This document shows positions 62,936-64,000 of a stretch of DNA of 64,000 nucleotides, in pieces. The stretch spans positions 434,001 to 498,000 of the forward strand of contig OY730442.1 of the NCBI GenBank assembly GCA_963422685.1, in the 5' to 3' direction. The stretch is from Spongiihabitans sp963422685 (GTDB lineage: Bacteria > Pseudomonadota > Gammaproteobacteria > Arenicellales > Poriferihabitantaceae). A model generated the notes under the pieces. It was not told where the DNA came from. It did not search any database and saw nothing but the letters and a program-made list of their open reading frames with translations. The translations under genes were made by a program, and so were the position numbers. Within the stretch, counting starts at the first letter, position 1; every line of letters starts with the position of its first letter.

Positions 62936-63401
62936 AACAGTGATGCGTACAACACAGGGCGGGGCAGCATTTTTTGCATTGCTGCTCGGCATCATTTTTA
63001 CCGCGTCTGCGTATTGGAATACGGATGCCGAGGTCTATTTATTTCCACGCATCGCCGCAGGGTTAATGCTGCTCCTGGGGCTGATTCAGTTTATAGGTTT
63101 ATTGCTTGACAGCCGCCGTCCGGGTTCACAAACCGTTGCCACTGGAAAGATAAACTGGCGTGCATTGCTGCCGGGAATTGCGGTTGGAGCGGTCTACGTT
63201 ATGGTGATGGAACAACTCGGGTTTTATGTGAGTTCATTTGCGGCATTCGTCATGATTGTTTCGATTTACGGCAAACGCAGCGCGTTCAATCCCAGAGCCT
63301 TCGCCCGCAAAGCATTGATCGGTTTGGTTTTCACCCTGATTCTGTATCTACTGTTCTGGAAACTATTGAATGTTCGAACGCCTACCGGACTGCTGTTTTG
63401 A
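62922..63401 (+). CDS. tctB: Tripartite tricarboxylate transporter small permease TctB
   Basis: A 159-residue membrane protein with four helices (AAFFALLLGIIFTASAYW, AAGLMLLLGLIQFIGLLL, two more). The start ATG at 62922, or the next one at 62925, overlaps the end of tctA; GGAG lies just upstream. The longer frame upstream lies inside tctA and is not used. Confidence 0.85.
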   Translation: MMIYKTVMRTTQGGAAFFALLLGIIFTASAYWNTDAEVYLFPRIAAGLMLLLGLIQFIGLLLDSRRPGSQTVATGKINWRALLPGIAVGAVYVMVMEQLGFYVSSFAAFVMIVSIYGKRSAFNPRAFARKALIGLVFTLILYLLFWKLLNVRTPTGLLF

Positions 63402-63501
63402 ATATTTTCCAATTTTTTTGCTGTCGTCACCGCATACGCGGCGTATCATTCAACCAAACACCTCAAACGAGGTTAATTCACCATATTCCGGGAGGAAGAA
63501 A

Positions 63502-64000
63502 ATGCACATAAAAAACTTGAACTACCTGGCGATAAGCCTGGCAGCCACCGCAATGATCTTCGGCGCAGCATCCACTGCCAGCGCTGAAGAATATCCAAAT
63601 CGCCCAATCGGCGTGATGGTTGCGTACAACCCAGGCGGCGCCACAGATTTTCAGGCGCGCATCGCAACATTGGCCTCGGACAAGCGTGACAGCGAAACCC
63701 AGAAACCTTTATCGATTGGCGCGCCCATTTATGTAACCAACAAACCCGGCGCGGGTGGCCGTAAAGGCTGGAACTGGTTTGCAGAAAAAGCACCCGCCGA
63801 CGGCTATATGCTGGCGGCGTATAATGTTCCGCACTTTATTGCGCAATCCATCGTATTTGACACCAAATACAACATTAACAATCTGGAACCAGTTGGCAAT
63901 TGGGGCGCGGACCCCGCTGTACTGATTACCGGCAAGGACAGCCAGTTTAATTCTGCACAGGAATTAGTGGACTATGCGCAGGCCAATCCTGGCGCGGTAA
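63502..64000 (+). CDS. tctC: Bug-family substrate receptor TctC, 3' end missing
   Basis: Starts at an ATG with GGAGGAAG six bases upstream. Signal peptide MHIKNLNYLAISLAATAMIF ends at TASA. The mature part begins EEYPNRPIGVMVAYNPGGAT, the conserved Bug-protein pattern (YPxRPIxxxVPxxPGGxxD), followed by NKPGAGGRKGWNWFA and ADGYMLAAYNVPHF. The frame runs off the window end after 166 codons. It is the periplasmic binding protein that gives the transporter its specificity. Confidence 0.95.
   Translation, partial: MHIKNLNYLAISLAATAMIFGAASTASAEEYPNRPIGVMVAYNPGGATDFQARIATLASDKRDSETQKPLSIGAPIYVTNKPGAGGRKGWNWFAEKAPADGYMLAAYNVPHFIAQSIVFDTKYNINNLEPVGNWGADPAVLITGKDSQFNSAQELVDYAQANPGAV

Overview
The window looks like a chromosomal segment of a Pseudomonadota bacterium. 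The class is unsure; gamma- or alphaproteobacterial is most likely, and marine or host-associated is plausible. This rests on gene content: sulfonate (Xsc/Pta) and D-glutamate (DgcA/DgcN) catabolism, a FadD-LivGHMKF acid-uptake operon, a formate dehydrogenase cluster with DUF6494/DUF3305/DUF3306 and TorD-like helpers, a tripartite tricarboxylate transporter, and an HI1419/HI1420-type toxin-antitoxin pair. No rRNA, tRNA or CRISPR array was recognised.

Left arm, 1-9.5 kb, plus strand: the 3' part of a sulfatase-family hydrolase, a short-chain dehydrogenase, alanine dehydrogenase, sulfoacetaldehyde acetyltransferase (xsc), a secreted orphan, phosphate acetyltransferase (pta), then dgcA and dgcN. 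Xsc and Pta turn sulfoacetaldehyde into sulfite and acetyl-CoA. Alanine dehydrogenase would recycle pyruvate if taurine is the source, although no taurine:pyruvate aminotransferase is present. Two same-orientation copies of a small IS5-like non-autonomous element flank the orphan-pta-dgcA-dgcN block.

Defence island, about 10-28.9 kb: mostly minus-strand operons. They are DUF3644-TcmP-DUF5131; a plus-strand Panacea antitoxin with a membrane partner; a TIR-membrane protein-TIR operon whose second TIR gene has a TAG codon; and a long set made of a DndC-like PP-loop enzyme, a GHKL ATPase split by a 19-base homopolymer, two unknown proteins, a PLD-SNF2 helicase and an Eco57I-like restriction-modification protein. 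A RelE/HigB-type toxin-antitoxin pair sits between the last two. The island is full of wreckage: a tyrosine-recombinase C-terminus, a guaA C-terminus, three restriction-enzyme C-terminal relics and a second helicase tail. This points to repeated recombination. The best candidates for an undescribed system are the phase-variable GHKL/PP-loop/helicase operon and the TIR-TM-TIR operon.

Middle, 29-44 kb: an acyl-CoA dehydrogenase, a nitronate monooxygenase-like protein and a hydroxyacid-oxoacid transhydrogenase-like enzyme. These are followed by a nine-gene minus-strand operon (acyl-CoA ligase, LivG, LivH, LivM, LivK, LivF, PaaK-like ligase, a frameshifted class III CoA-transferase, enoyl-CoA hydratase) for import, CoA activation and beta-oxidation-type breakdown of an organic acid. 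A GC-rich epoxide hydrolase follows, isolated by gene-free DNA.

Right arm, 45.8-64 kb: fdhD, divergent from a formate dehydrogenase operon (accessory proteins, polyferredoxin, TorD-like chaperone, Tat peptide, fdhA, fdhB, small lipoprotein, fdhC). This is followed by an orphan, an ankyrin protein, a biotin-ligase-like protein and an atypical Rieske-like Tat protein. The window ends with a fold-type II PLP enzyme, a GntR/UTRA regulator and a divergent tctABC-type transporter whose receptor gene runs off the end.
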